From the NCBI GenBank assembly GCA_019119595.1, contig DWWS01000006.1, forward strand, positions 113,849 through 177,848: a stretch of DNA of 64,000 bases, given 5' to 3'. The DNA is from Candidatus Eisenbergiella merdavium. GTDB lineage: Bacteria > Bacillota > Clostridia > Lachnospirales > Lachnospiraceae. Below are positions 35,545 to 43,413 of this stretch, piece by piece. Every line of letters begins with the position of its first letter. Within the stretch, counting starts at the first letter, position 1. Made by a program: the position numbers and the translations under genes. A model generated the notes under the pieces. The model was not told the origin of the DNA, made no database searches, and saw nothing but the letters and a program-made list of their open reading frames with translations.

Positions 35545-37923
35545 TTATTTTGCTTCCGGCACATGCCATTTCCAGTCGCGCACCTCGGGCAGGTCGATGC
35601 CGTACTCATGGATATACTGCTTATGCTCCACCAGCTTGTCGTTCATCTTCTGGATCAGGTAGGAGCCGCGGTTCCCGAGCTGAGGCAGATTCTGGATGGC
35701 GTTTTTCACCAGGCTGAAGCGGTCAATCTCATTCTGCACGCGCATGTCGAAGGGCGTGGTGATGGTCCCCTCCTCCTTGTAGCCGAACACATGGATGTTG
35801 CGGTTTTCCCGGCAGTAGGTCAGCTCATGGATCAGCGTGTGATAGCCGTGGAAAGCGAAGATGATGGGCTTATCCTTGGTAAACAGCGCGTTGTAGTCAG
35901 GATCGGTCAGGCCGTGCGGGTGCATGGAGGAGGGCTGAAGCTTCATCAGATCGACCACGTTGATGACGCGGATCTTCAGCTCCGGCAGAGCCTCCCTCAG
36001 GATGGTGACTGCGGCCAGGGTTTCCAGCGTTGGCGTATCCCCGCAGCAGGCCATCACGATATCGGGCTCCTCACCCGCGTCGCTGCTCGCCCATTCCCAG
36101 ATGCCGATGCCCTGCGTGCAGTGCTTGACGGCCTGCTCCATGGTCAGCCACTGAGGTCTGGGATGCTTGCTGGTCACGAGCACGTTCACATAGTTCCTGC
36201 TGCGGATGCAGTGATCGAAGCAGGAAAGCAGGCAGTTGGTGTCCGGCGGAAGGTAAAGGCGCACCACATCCGCCTTCTTATTGGAAATATGATCCAAAAA
36301 TCCCGGATCCTGATGGGTGAAGCCGTTATGATCCTGCTGCCACACGTTGGAGGAAAGGATCAGGTTCAGGGAGGCGATGGACTGTCTCCAGGGAAGCTGG
36401 TTGCAGACCTTCAGCCATTTCGCATGCTGGGCGCACATGGAATCCACCACGCGGATGAACGCCTCATAGCTTGCGAAGAAGCCGTGGCGGCCTGTGAGAA
36501 GATAGCCCTCCAGCCAGCCCTCGCACATGTGCTCGCTGAGGAAGGAATCCATCACGCGCCCGTCATGGGCCAGAAATTCGTCCGTGTCAAGAAGCTCGTT
36601 GTTCCAGTCGCGGCTGGTTTCCTCGAATACCTTTCCCAGACGGTTGGACATGGTCTCGTCCGGGCCGAAGATACGGAAGTTGCGGGCATCCTCGTTGAGC
36701 CGGAAGATATCCCGCACGAAGCCGCCAAGCTCCACCATATCCTGAGCCTCCACGGAGCCGGGAGCGGGCACGTCGATGCCGTAATCGCGGAAGTCGGGCA
36801 TGCGCAGGTCGCGCAGCAGCTTTCCGCCGTTGGCATGGGGATTGGAGCCGATCCTTCTGTCCCCTTCGGGAGCCAGGGCCTTCAGCTCGGAGATCAGCTT
36901 TCCGCTTTCGTCAAAAAGCTCCTCCGGATGATAGCTCATCAGCCAGTCTCTGAGCATGTCAAGATGCTCCGGCTGATCCATCATGATCGGTACCTGATGG
37001 GCGCGGAAGGAGCCTTCGATCTGCTTCCCGTCCACCACCTTGGGGCCGGTCCAGCCCTTGGGCGTGCGCAGCACGATCATGGGCCATTTGGGTCTGGCGG
37101 AATCGTGATTCTCCCGGGCGTTTTTCTGGATGGCCTTGATGTCGTCCATTGCGGCGTCCAGCGCCTCCGCCATTTTGCGGTGCATCTCCATGGGAACGTC
37201 GCCCTCTACAAAATAGGGCTTCCAGCCGCAGCCGTCAAAGAAATGCTCCAGCTCCTCATGGGAATTGCGGGCGAGCACCGTGGGATTGCTGATCTTATAG
37301 CCGTTTAAGTGCAGGATGGGCAGCACGGCGCCGTCCGTATCCGGGTTCAGGAATTTGTTGCACTGCCAGGAGGTGGCAAGAGGGCCGGTCTCCGCCTCTC
37401 CGTCTCCCACGATGCAGGCGGCCACCAGATCGGGATTGTCGAACACCGCGCCGAAGGAATGCGCGAGGGAATAGCCCAGCTCGCCGCCCTCATTGATGGA
37501 GCCGGGGGTCTCGGGCGCTACGTGGCTGGAGATGCCGCCGGGGAAGGAGAACTGCTTGCACAGCTTCTTTAAGCCGTCCATATCCTCTCCGATGTTGGGA
37601 TACACCTCGCTGTAGGTGCCCTCGAGATAAGTATTTGCCACGAAGAAATTGCCGCCGTGGCCGGGGCCGGAGATCAGGATCATGTCCTGGTCATATTTTC
37701 TGATCACACGGTTCAGATGTACATAAATGAAATTCTGCCCGGGAACGGTTCCCCAATGTCCCACGATCTTTTTCTTCACGTGCTCCCATTTGAGCGGCTC
37801 GCGAAGAAGCGGGTTGTCCAGCAGATAAAGCTGGGCGGCGCCCAGATAATTGGCGGCCCGCCAGTAGGCGTCCATCTTTTGCAGATATTCGTCCGTAAGC
37901 GGAAGTCTTTCTTCCATTTCCAT
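35545..37923 (-). CDS. xfp: phosphoketolase (xylulose-5-P/fructose-6-P)
   Basis: A 792-residue thiamine-diphosphate enzyme that splits xylulose-5-phosphate (and often fructose-6-phosphate) with phosphate to acetyl-phosphate plus a shorter sugar phosphate. It has [18 protein letters not shown] near the N-terminus, GPGHGG, the cofactor region [11 protein letters not shown], and the C-terminal half with [13 protein letters not shown]. Full family length. ATG at 37923 follows GGAGG by five bases. In the cytoplasm it would handle pentoses and other sugars released by the plant-glycan enzymes. It leads a unit that continues without a gap into the two-component system and exporter. Confidence 0.96.
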   Translation of the reverse strand: MEMEERLPLTDEYLQKMDAYWRAANYLGAAQLYLLDNPLLREPLKWEHVKKKIVGHWGTVPGQNFIYVHLNRVIRKYDQDMILISGPGHGGNFFVANTYLEGTYSEVYPNIGEDMDGLKKLCKQFSFPGGISSHVAPETPGSINEGGELGYSLAHSFGAVFDNPDLVAACIVGDGEAETGPLATSWQCNKFLNPDTDGAVLPILHLNGYKISNPTVLARNSHEELEHFFDGCGWKPYFVEGDVPMEMHRKMAEALDAAMDDIKAIQKNARENHDSARPKWPMIVLRTPKGWTGPKVVDGKQIEGSFRAHQVPIMMDQPEHLDMLRDWLMSYHPEELFDESGKLISELKALAPEGDRRIGSNPHANGGKLLRDLRMPDFRDYGIDVPAPGSVEAQDMVELGGFVRDIFRLNEDARNFRIFGPDETMSNRLGKVFEETSRDWNNELLDTDEFLAHDGRVMDSFLSEHMCEGWLEGYLLTGRHGFFASYEAFIRVVDSMCAQHAKWLKVCNQLPWRQSIASLNLILSSNVWQQDHNGFTHQDPGFLDHISNKKADVVRLYLPPDTNCLLSCFDHCIRSRNYVNVLVTSKHPRPQWLTMEQAVKHCTQGIGIWEWASSDAGEEPDIVMACCGDTPTLETLAAVTILREALPELKIRVINVVDLMKLQPSSMHPHGLTDPDYNALFTKDKPIIFAFHGYHTLIHELTYCRENRNIHVFGYKEEGTITTPFDMRVQNEIDRFSLVKNAIQNLPQLGNRGSYLIQKMNDKLVEHKQYIHEYGIDLPEVRDWKWHVPEAK

Positions 37924-38010
37924 AGTTGCCTCCTTCTCTGCCGCTGCAGGCGGCATAAATTCATAGAAGAACGGCGGGAGCCGTTCCTGGGTACGAGCCC
38001 CTGGCCCGTG
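37924..38010 (-). promoter_or_regulatory. three-hairpin leader of xfp
   Basis: Reading toward xfp there are three hairpins in a row: ACGGGCC/GGCTCGT (one mismatch), GAACGGC/GCCGTTC, and TGCCGC/GCGGCA. The last is six bases before the GGAGG site. The order and spacing match the duplicated leader at 51173-51342. Confidence 0.55.
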
Positions 38011-38088
38011 CCGCTGCCGGAGAATGCGCGCTGTCCGTACAGGCCGGGCAGCGCCGTTTTCCCTGTATTTTCCGGCCTGTCAGTTTCT

Positions 38089-38117
38089 ATTTTAAACGGA
38101 ATATGGATATCGGGCAA
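38089..38117 (-). promoter_or_regulatory. promoter of xfp
   Basis: On the minus strand TTGCCC (38117-38112) and TAAAAT (38094-38089) are 17 bp apart, which gives a leader of about 160 bases that includes the hairpins. Confidence 0.5.
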
Positions 38118-38136
38118 TGGGAAATTGGCAGAAAAT

Positions 38137-38170
38137 CCTCCGGTTTTGGTAAAATTCACGAAAACGGAGG
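38137..38170. promoter_or_regulatory. CCTCCG dyad upstream of xfp promoter
   Basis: CCTCCG with a following TTTT (38137-38147) faces AAAACGGAGG (38161-38170), an inverted repeat just upstream of the xfp promoter and a candidate operator. The remaining AT-rich 38171-38462 shows no further gene. Confidence 0.35.
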
Positions 38171-38462
38171 AAATGGGAAAAAATCTCCCGTATTCTTTCT
38201 GAGACATGTGGACGAAAATATTTTTTTGTGTGGACAGACACATATCTGTGTATTAAAATACATTTGTGTCATATCAGTATTCCATTTCTGTCACATCTGG
38301 TTACAGAGTGTCTGTTTTGCTTTTGGGATAAGATCCTCTTTTTTCTTATTGACGAAGTGAACGTGAATGAACCGCAACACAGAGTGTCTGCTGACGATAA
38401 AAGATTCCTGCGGCGGGAGGGGATGCCCTTTTTACGCGGGAGAATGAGGGAGGACTTATGCC

Positions 38463-39215
38463 ATGCTGGTTTTTGAGCTGCCGCTGCAGATCTGCTTTCT
38501 GATCCCGATGCCTTCAGAATGTGTTTCGGAAAAAATCGCGCGCCTGCTGGACGCTGTGCTGCAGAAGGAGGAATTCTTTCCGGGGGTCCGGGGCTTTTTG
38601 GAAAACGCCGCCGCGGAGGCGGAGGACGGAGATTTTGCTTCGAAGAACGAAGGAAGACCTTCGTTTCGTCCCTACACCTTCGATCAGCCTTATCCTTTGG
38701 AGGCGGAGCGCGTTTACTGCACCGGAAAGGTTTATACGGTCCGCATCCGCACCATCAGTCAGGAGCTTGCGGAATTTTTCAGCAGGATGCTTCCCCTGTG
38801 CAGAAGCGACTGCCTCCAGGTGCTTGGCGGAGGCCTGCGGCTGATCCCCCGGGGCGCTCTAGAACGGGTGCATACGCTGACGCCGGTGGTGGTGAAGACC
38901 GGATACGGATACTGGCGCAACCGGATGCAGGTGGATGAATATGAGGAACGGCTGAAAACAAATCTGATCCGAAAATACAATTTCTTTTGTCATACGAATC
39001 TGTCCGGTAATTTTTCCCTGTTTAAAAATATCGAATTTATCAACAGAAAGCCGGTGCGGGTATCCCAGAGCAACGTCTCCCTGCTCGGGGACAAGGTGAG
39101 TCTGACGGCGGCCTGCAACAGCATGGCGCAGGAGCTGCTTTATATGGCGCTTGGAACGGGCGTGGGAGAAAATAACGCCAGAGGCTGCGGCTTCCTCGGA
39201 TACCGCTTCCGATAA
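38463..39215 (+). CDS. cas6: Cas6-family CRISPR endoribonuclease, stand-alone
   Basis: A 250-residue protein with the Cas6 layout of two ferredoxin-like folds. The second half has LTPVVVK, then RLKTNLIRKYNFF, and the C-terminal glycine-rich loop GTGVGENNARGCGFLGYRF that marks the family. Cas6 cuts CRISPR precursor RNA at the repeat. No other cas gene and no repeat-spacer array lies in the window. The usual catalytic His in the N-terminal third is not evident; His residues occur only in RVHTLTP and FFCHTN. GGGAGGA lies eight bases before the ATG. It may act in trans on arrays elsewhere or have another RNA role. Confidence 0.8.
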   Translation: MLVFELPLQICFLIPMPSECVSEKIARLLDAVLQKEEFFPGVRGFLENAAAEAEDGDFASKNEGRPSFRPYTFDQPYPLEAERVYCTGKVYTVRIRTISQELAEFFSRMLPLCRSDCLQVLGGGLRLIPRGALERVHTLTPVVVKTGYGYWRNRMQVDEYEERLKTNLIRKYNFFCHTNLSGNFSLFKNIEFINRKPVRVSQSNVSLLGDKVSLTAACNSMAQELLYMALGTGVGENNARGCGFLGYRFR

Positions 39216-39444
39216 AGGCAGCCTGTATGGTCATAGAGGAAAATAAAAAAGGCCTTCGCATCCGCATGCCTGCCGGTGCGCGGGCTTTCGTTTTTTCTTT
39301 CGGGAGCGGCGGGCCGTTTTTTTCTCGGATTGTGTTCCACATTCCTCTGGTTTCAGGTAAAATAGAGAAAACAAAAAGGAGGATTGCGGAATGCGGCCCG
39401 GACCGATCGGTGCATCTGACATTCCCGCAGAACAGGAGAGAACT

Positions 39445-41970
39445 ATGAAAAAAATATCGTTTCTGGACGGCTGGATGAGAGAGCGGTTCGGCCCCATCGC
39501 GCGCACGCCCGCTCTGGATAAAAAGGAAGTGAACCTTCCGGATGATTTTATCGTGGATACGGCGCGCGGCCCGGAGGCCATCGGCGCGGCCTACACCGGC
39601 TATTTTGGCGGCGGCCTTGCCTATTACCGGAAGGAATTTGCCCTTCCGGAGGAGTGGAGGGAGAAAAACGTATTCCTCTACATAGACGGCGCGTATATGA
39701 ACAGCCAGGTGGCGCTGAATGAGGAGTATATCGGGAAAAATCCCTATGGCTACACGCCCTTTTTCGTGGAGCTGACGCCCTGGCTTTCGGAAAGGAACCG
39801 GCTGGAGATCGCGACCCGCTGCTGCCAGCCCAATTCCCGCTGGTATTCGGGCGGCGGCCTTTACCGGCAGGCGGAGATCTGGCTGGGAGACAGCCTTTTC
39901 ATCCATCCCTGGTCGGTGCAGGTGACGGCTGAGACGGTGGAGGGGATTAAGGAGACGGCGGAGGGGATCGCGGATGGAACCGTGGGTGGAACCGGCGCGG
40001 AAAAGGCCCGGCTGCGCATTTCCTTCGGCGTGACGAGCCGAAGGACGAAAAACGCGCGGGTTTCCGTGCGGGCCAGGATCTATGCCATCGGAACGAGGGT
40101 TGCGGATCCGGTCCGCCAGGACTGCGGGCAGGAGCCGGAAAAGGATTTTGCGGACAGCCTTGTCCGGGAATGCGAGATAAAAATGACGGCGGAGGCCGGA
40201 CGGGAAACGGCGGAGCTGATGCGGCTTGAGCTGGAAAACGTCCGTCTGTGGGATACGGAAGATCCGTTTCTTTACGCCGTCCTTCTCACCGTTGAGGAGG
40301 ATGGCCGGGAGATCGACCGGCATGCGCAGGAGTTCGGCGTCCGCAGCCTTTCCTTTGACGCGAAGGACGGCATGCGCCTGAACGGAAAAAAACGGAAGCT
40401 GCGGGGCGGCTGCATCCATCACGATAACGCCTCCCTGGGAGCCTGCGCCTATCCGGCGGCGGAGAGAAGGAAGCTGGAGATCCTGAAAAGCCAGGGCTTC
40501 AACGCGGTGCGCACGGCCCATAATCCGGTCTCCTTCACCTTTTTGAATCTATGCGACAGGCTGGGCATGCTGGTGCTGGAGGAGGCATTTGACTGCTGGG
40601 AAAGAAGAAAAACGGAAAACGATTATCACAGCTTTTTTGCCGAATGGTGGGAGCGGGATCTGAGCGCCATGGTCTTAAGGGACCGGAACCATCCGGGCAT
40701 TTTTGCCTGGTCCGTGGGAAATGAGATCCCGGAATTTACCGGAAGCATGCGGGGGCTTGCCATCGTGAAGTCTCTGGCGGTCTGCGTCAGAGGGCTGGAT
40801 GCCTCCCGGCCCGTCACCCTGGGACAGCACGGCGTTCTGAACCGGCAGCTTCTCGGTGCGAAGACGGATCTGACCTTTGAGCAGCTCCAGGCCGTGGTGC
40901 CGGAGGAGCCGGGCGTGGTGGACGGCGTAGATTACTGGGACATGTGGACGGAAAACGGCTGGGAGCAGCTTGACCTTGCGGGCTACAATTATATCTGGCC
41001 CAGGTATGGGACCGACGGGGTGAAGCATCCGGCCCGGGTGATCATGGGGACGGAAATCCATCCTTCCATGTTGTACGACTACTGGAAGGCGGTTCTGAAC
41101 AACGACAACTGCATCGGGGATTTCGTCTGGTCGGCCATGGATTATCTGGGCGAGGCGGGAACCGGACGGGTGGAATGGGATCCCGCCCGCTTTGACAAAA
41201 GCTTTGTGGGCGAATTCCCTTGGCTTTCCAACAGCCAGGGCGACATCGACCTGGACGGGAATATCCGGCCCCAGGGATACTATCATAAGATCCTCTGGGG
41301 ACTGGACGAGGGCGTGCATCTGTTTGCCCGCCACCCGGAGCATACGGATCAGGAATACTGGGGAACCGGCTGGCACTGGGAGGATGTGAGCCGGGAATGG
41401 ACCTATGATAAGGAATACCTGGGAAGTCCGGTGAACGTATACGCCTACGGAGACTGCGACGAGGTGGAGTTTTATTTAAACGGAAGACTCCTGGGAACGG
41501 CCGCGCCGGAGCGTTTCATCACCTCCATTACGCTTCCCTGGGAGCCGGGGATCCTGGAAGCGCACGCCATTCGGGACGGGAAACGCTGCGCCCAGGACAG
41601 GCTGGAAACCACGGGAAAGCCGGTGAAGCTTGCGCTCCTTGCGGAGCAGGAGCGGATCGGCGCGGACGGTCTTGATCTCGCTTTTGTGCGGATCGAGCTT
41701 CGGGATGAGGCCGGGCGGACGGTCACCGGGGATGACAGAGAGGTGGCCGTACACGTGGAGGGCCCCGGCGTTCTGGCGGGCCTTGGCTCCGGCAATCCAT
41801 GTACGCCGGAAAACTACGGGACGGGCAGGCGCATGACCTGGAGGGGCCGGGCGCTGGCCGTCCTCCGGGCGGGAAAGGAGCCGGGAACGCTTTGCCTTAA
41901 GGTGAGCGCGGAGGGGCTGCCGGAAGAAAGCCTGACCGTGGAGGTGAGTGCCGTTCTGGCGGTCGAATGA
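39445..41970 (+). CDS. glycoside hydrolase family 2 protein (beta-galactosidase-like)
   Basis: An 841-residue GH2 enzyme without a signal peptide: sugar-binding sandwich (about 25-165), Ig-like domain (about 165-320), barrel (about 325-620) and C-terminal DUF4982/Ig-like region. Acid/base Glu427 in SVGNEIPEF and nucleophile Glu537 in MGTEIHPS. SRWYSGGGLYRQAEIW is a strong family block. ATG at 39445 follows AGGAGA; the frame is open to 39391. The start of the Ig-like domain has three 21-bp repeats. With the AraC and GH78 genes that follow it forms a second small glycan locus. Confidence 0.9.
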   Translation: MKKISFLDGWMRERFGPIARTPALDKKEVNLPDDFIVDTARGPEAIGAAYTGYFGGGLAYYRKEFALPEEWREKNVFLYIDGAYMNSQVALNEEYIGKNPYGYTPFFVELTPWLSERNRLEIATRCCQPNSRWYSGGGLYRQAEIWLGDSLFIHPWSVQVTAETVEGIKETAEGIADGTVGGTGAEKARLRISFGVTSRRTKNARVSVRARIYAIGTRVADPVRQDCGQEPEKDFADSLVRECEIKMTAEAGRETAELMRLELENVRLWDTEDPFLYAVLLTVEEDGREIDRHAQEFGVRSLSFDAKDGMRLNGKKRKLRGGCIHHDNASLGACAYPAAERRKLEILKSQGFNAVRTAHNPVSFTFLNLCDRLGMLVLEEAFDCWERRKTENDYHSFFAEWWERDLSAMVLRDRNHPGIFAWSVGNEIPEFTGSMRGLAIVKSLAVCVRGLDASRPVTLGQHGVLNRQLLGAKTDLTFEQLQAVVPEEPGVVDGVDYWDMWTENGWEQLDLAGYNYIWPRYGTDGVKHPARVIMGTEIHPSMLYDYWKAVLNNDNCIGDFVWSAMDYLGEAGTGRVEWDPARFDKSFVGEFPWLSNSQGDIDLDGNIRPQGYYHKILWGLDEGVHLFARHPEHTDQEYWGTGWHWEDVSREWTYDKEYLGSPVNVYAYGDCDEVEFYLNGRLLGTAAPERFITSITLPWEPGILEAHAIRDGKRCAQDRLETTGKPVKLALLAEQERIGADGLDLAFVRIELRDEAGRTVTGDDREVAVHVEGPGVLAGLGSGNPCTPENYGTGRRMTWRGRALAVLRAGKEPGTLCLKVSAEGLPEESLTVEVSAVLAVE
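39931..39993 (+). repeat. 21-bp tandem repeat x3 in GH2 gene
   Basis: Units at 39931-39951, 39952-39972 and 39973-39993 encode ETVEGIK, ETAEGIA and DGTVGGT. The first two match closely at the base level; the third is degenerate. Confidence 0.8.
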
Positions 41971-42070
41971 GATCATAAAAAGACAGTCAAAAGAAATAGT
42001 GACATTTTCTGACCGCTGGGATAAGATGAAAAAGAAGCGGAAAGCGGCAGAAGAGATCATGCTTTGAAAG

Positions 42071-42134
42071 AAGCCTGCGCGCCTGTATGAAAAGCTACCG
42101 AAAAAGACAGCGCTTCAGGAACGCGGGCTTTTTT
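42071..42134 (+). terminator. terminator after GH2 gene
   Basis: AAGCCTGCG (42071-42079) pairs with CGCGGGCTT (42122-42130) with one G-U pair, and a TTTTTT run ends it. The loop is about 42 bases long, so efficiency is uncertain. Confidence 0.5.
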
Positions 42135-42156
42135 GAGAAGGAAAGGGAGGCGGCGG

Positions 42157-43374
42157 ATGGAGTATGCGGACATGGAACGGGCCCTGATACAGCTTCGGGA
42201 TTTTGAGGTGAATGCGAAGCGTCTGTATGAAGCCAATCCGGAGCCCTTTGCGCATGTGGTATGGAGCTGGGAGGAATTTTCGCGGGAGTATCAAAGGACA
42301 CAGGAGTATCGGAAGGCGCAGGAGCGTCAAAGACTGCAGGAAAACCAAAGGCCGCAGGAGCAGGCGGCGGGGAAGGGAATGCTTTCCCTGGAGGAAAAGG
42401 CGCCTTTTTTCATGGGGAGCCTTCTGACCGAGCAGGACTGCTTCCCGGATGAGAGCACGGAGGTTTCCGTTCTTCTGCACGACCGGTATGTGCCGCCGTT
42501 CTATCACAGCCTGAAATTCATCAAGATTGTCTTTGCCCTGCGGGGAGGCTTTTATTTTTATCTGAGAGAGAATGGCCGGGACCGCAGGGAGCGGATGGAG
42601 GAGGGCGACTTCGTCGTCATTCCGCCGGAGGTCAGTCAGGCGGTCTTTACCGGGGATGAGGGAGCGGTCACGGTGAACGTGATCATCAAGCGGAGCACCT
42701 TCGGAGAGGCTTTTTACAGCCTGCTGATGGAAAACGACGAGGTTTCCGATTTTTTCTGGCAGATGCTCTACAGCAAGGGAAACGAACGGGCGCTGCTGGT
42801 GCGCTGCGGAAAGGACGAGCGGCTTTCCAGGCTGGTGCTGGAAATGTGCGCGGAGAGCATCCTGGATCAGAGTGAAGGCGGAAATGGGGCACCTTCTGAA
42901 AAGAATCCCGGGAGAAGCCTCGGGAAAAGTCCGGGGCAGAATTCCGGGAAAAATCTGATGATGAAGGGCTATGTGATGCTTTTGTTCGGCAGGGCCATGA
43001 AGGAGCACGCCGGGGAGATGGAGAGCGTGGGGCATCTGAGCGAGGCGGACGCTGTCCTTCCGGAAATGGTCCGTTACATCCGGGAAAATTATACCACGGT
43101 GACGCTCCCGCAGCTTGCGAAGCATTTCGGAAGGAGCGAAGGGTATTTAAGCCGATACATCCGCCGGGAGACGGGAAAGACCTTCCGCTTCCTTTTAAAA
43201 GAATTCCGCATGAAGCAGGCGGTTCAGATGCTGGAAAATTCCTCCTGCAGCATCGAGGAGATCGCGGCGGCCGTGGGCTATGCGGACATCAGCTGCTTTT
43301 ACCGGAACTTCCGGGAAAGCTTCAGCATGACCCCGATGCAGTACCGTAATATACGAAGCAGGATCAGTCTGTAA
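42157..43374 (+). CDS. AraC-family transcriptional regulator with cupin domain and repeat inserts
   Basis: A 405-residue regulator with a cupin-like sensor domain (about 100-200; HDRYVPPFYHSLKFIKIVFA, EEGDFVVIPP) and a C-terminal AraC domain (about 305-403) with LPQLAKHFGRSEGYLSRYIRR and IAAAVGYADISCFYRNFRE. GGGAGG lies six bases before ATG 42157. It probably controls the flanking GH2 and GH78 genes in response to a sugar. Two low-complexity inserts interrupt it: four Gln/Glu-rich hexapeptides before the cupin and four Pro/Gly/Lys-rich tetrapeptides before the middle helix region. Confidence 0.9.
   Translation: MEYADMERALIQLRDFEVNAKRLYEANPEPFAHVVWSWEEFSREYQRTQEYRKAQERQRLQENQRPQEQAAGKGMLSLEEKAPFFMGSLLTEQDCFPDESTEVSVLLHDRYVPPFYHSLKFIKIVFALRGGFYFYLRENGRDRRERMEEGDFVVIPPEVSQAVFTGDEGAVTVNVIIKRSTFGEAFYSLLMENDEVSDFFWQMLYSKGNERALLVRCGKDERLSRLVLEMCAESILDQSEGGNGAPSEKNPGRSLGKSPGQNSGKNLMMKGYVMLLFGRAMKEHAGEMESVGHLSEADAVLPEMVRYIRENYTTVTLPQLAKHFGRSEGYLSRYIRRETGKTFRFLLKEFRMKQAVQMLENSSCSIEEIAAAVGYADISCFYRNFRESFSMTPMQYRNIRSRISL
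42289..42360 (+). repeat. 18-bp tandem repeat x4 in AraC gene
   Basis: Four 18-bp units from 42289 encode YQRTQE, YRKAQE, RQRLQE and NQRPQE. Base divergence between units is moderate. Confidence 0.85.
42907..42954 (+). repeat. 12-bp tandem repeat x4 in AraC gene
   Basis: Four 12-bp units from 42907 encode PGRS, LGKS, PGQN and SGKN, a second in-frame array in the same gene. Confidence 0.8.
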
Positions 43375-43382
43375 AAAGAAGT

Positions 43383-43397
43383 GCCGCCTCAGGCGGC
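43383..43397 (+). promoter_or_regulatory. GC hairpin directly before GH78 ribosome site
   Basis: GCCGCC-TCA-GGCGGC forms a tight stem two bases before GGAAAGGTGG. It resembles the third hairpin of the xfp and trigger-factor leaders. Confidence 0.5.
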
Positions 43398-43413
43398 GGA
43401 AAGGTGGTTAATT

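Noticed and set aside
35563..37308. 581-codon open frame on the plus strand opposite xfp
   Set aside because: It is the antisense shadow of the phosphoketolase gene, whose motifs on the minus strand are unambiguous.
38171..38462. Possible CRISPR array next to cas6
   Set aside because: The AT-rich stretch has scattered short matches such as ACATCTG and GTGTCTG but no repeat of constant length with regular spacers.
38228..38476. Possible 82-aa ORF upstream of cas6
   Set aside because: No ribosome site, crosses AT-rich promoter-like sequence and has no recognisable family features.
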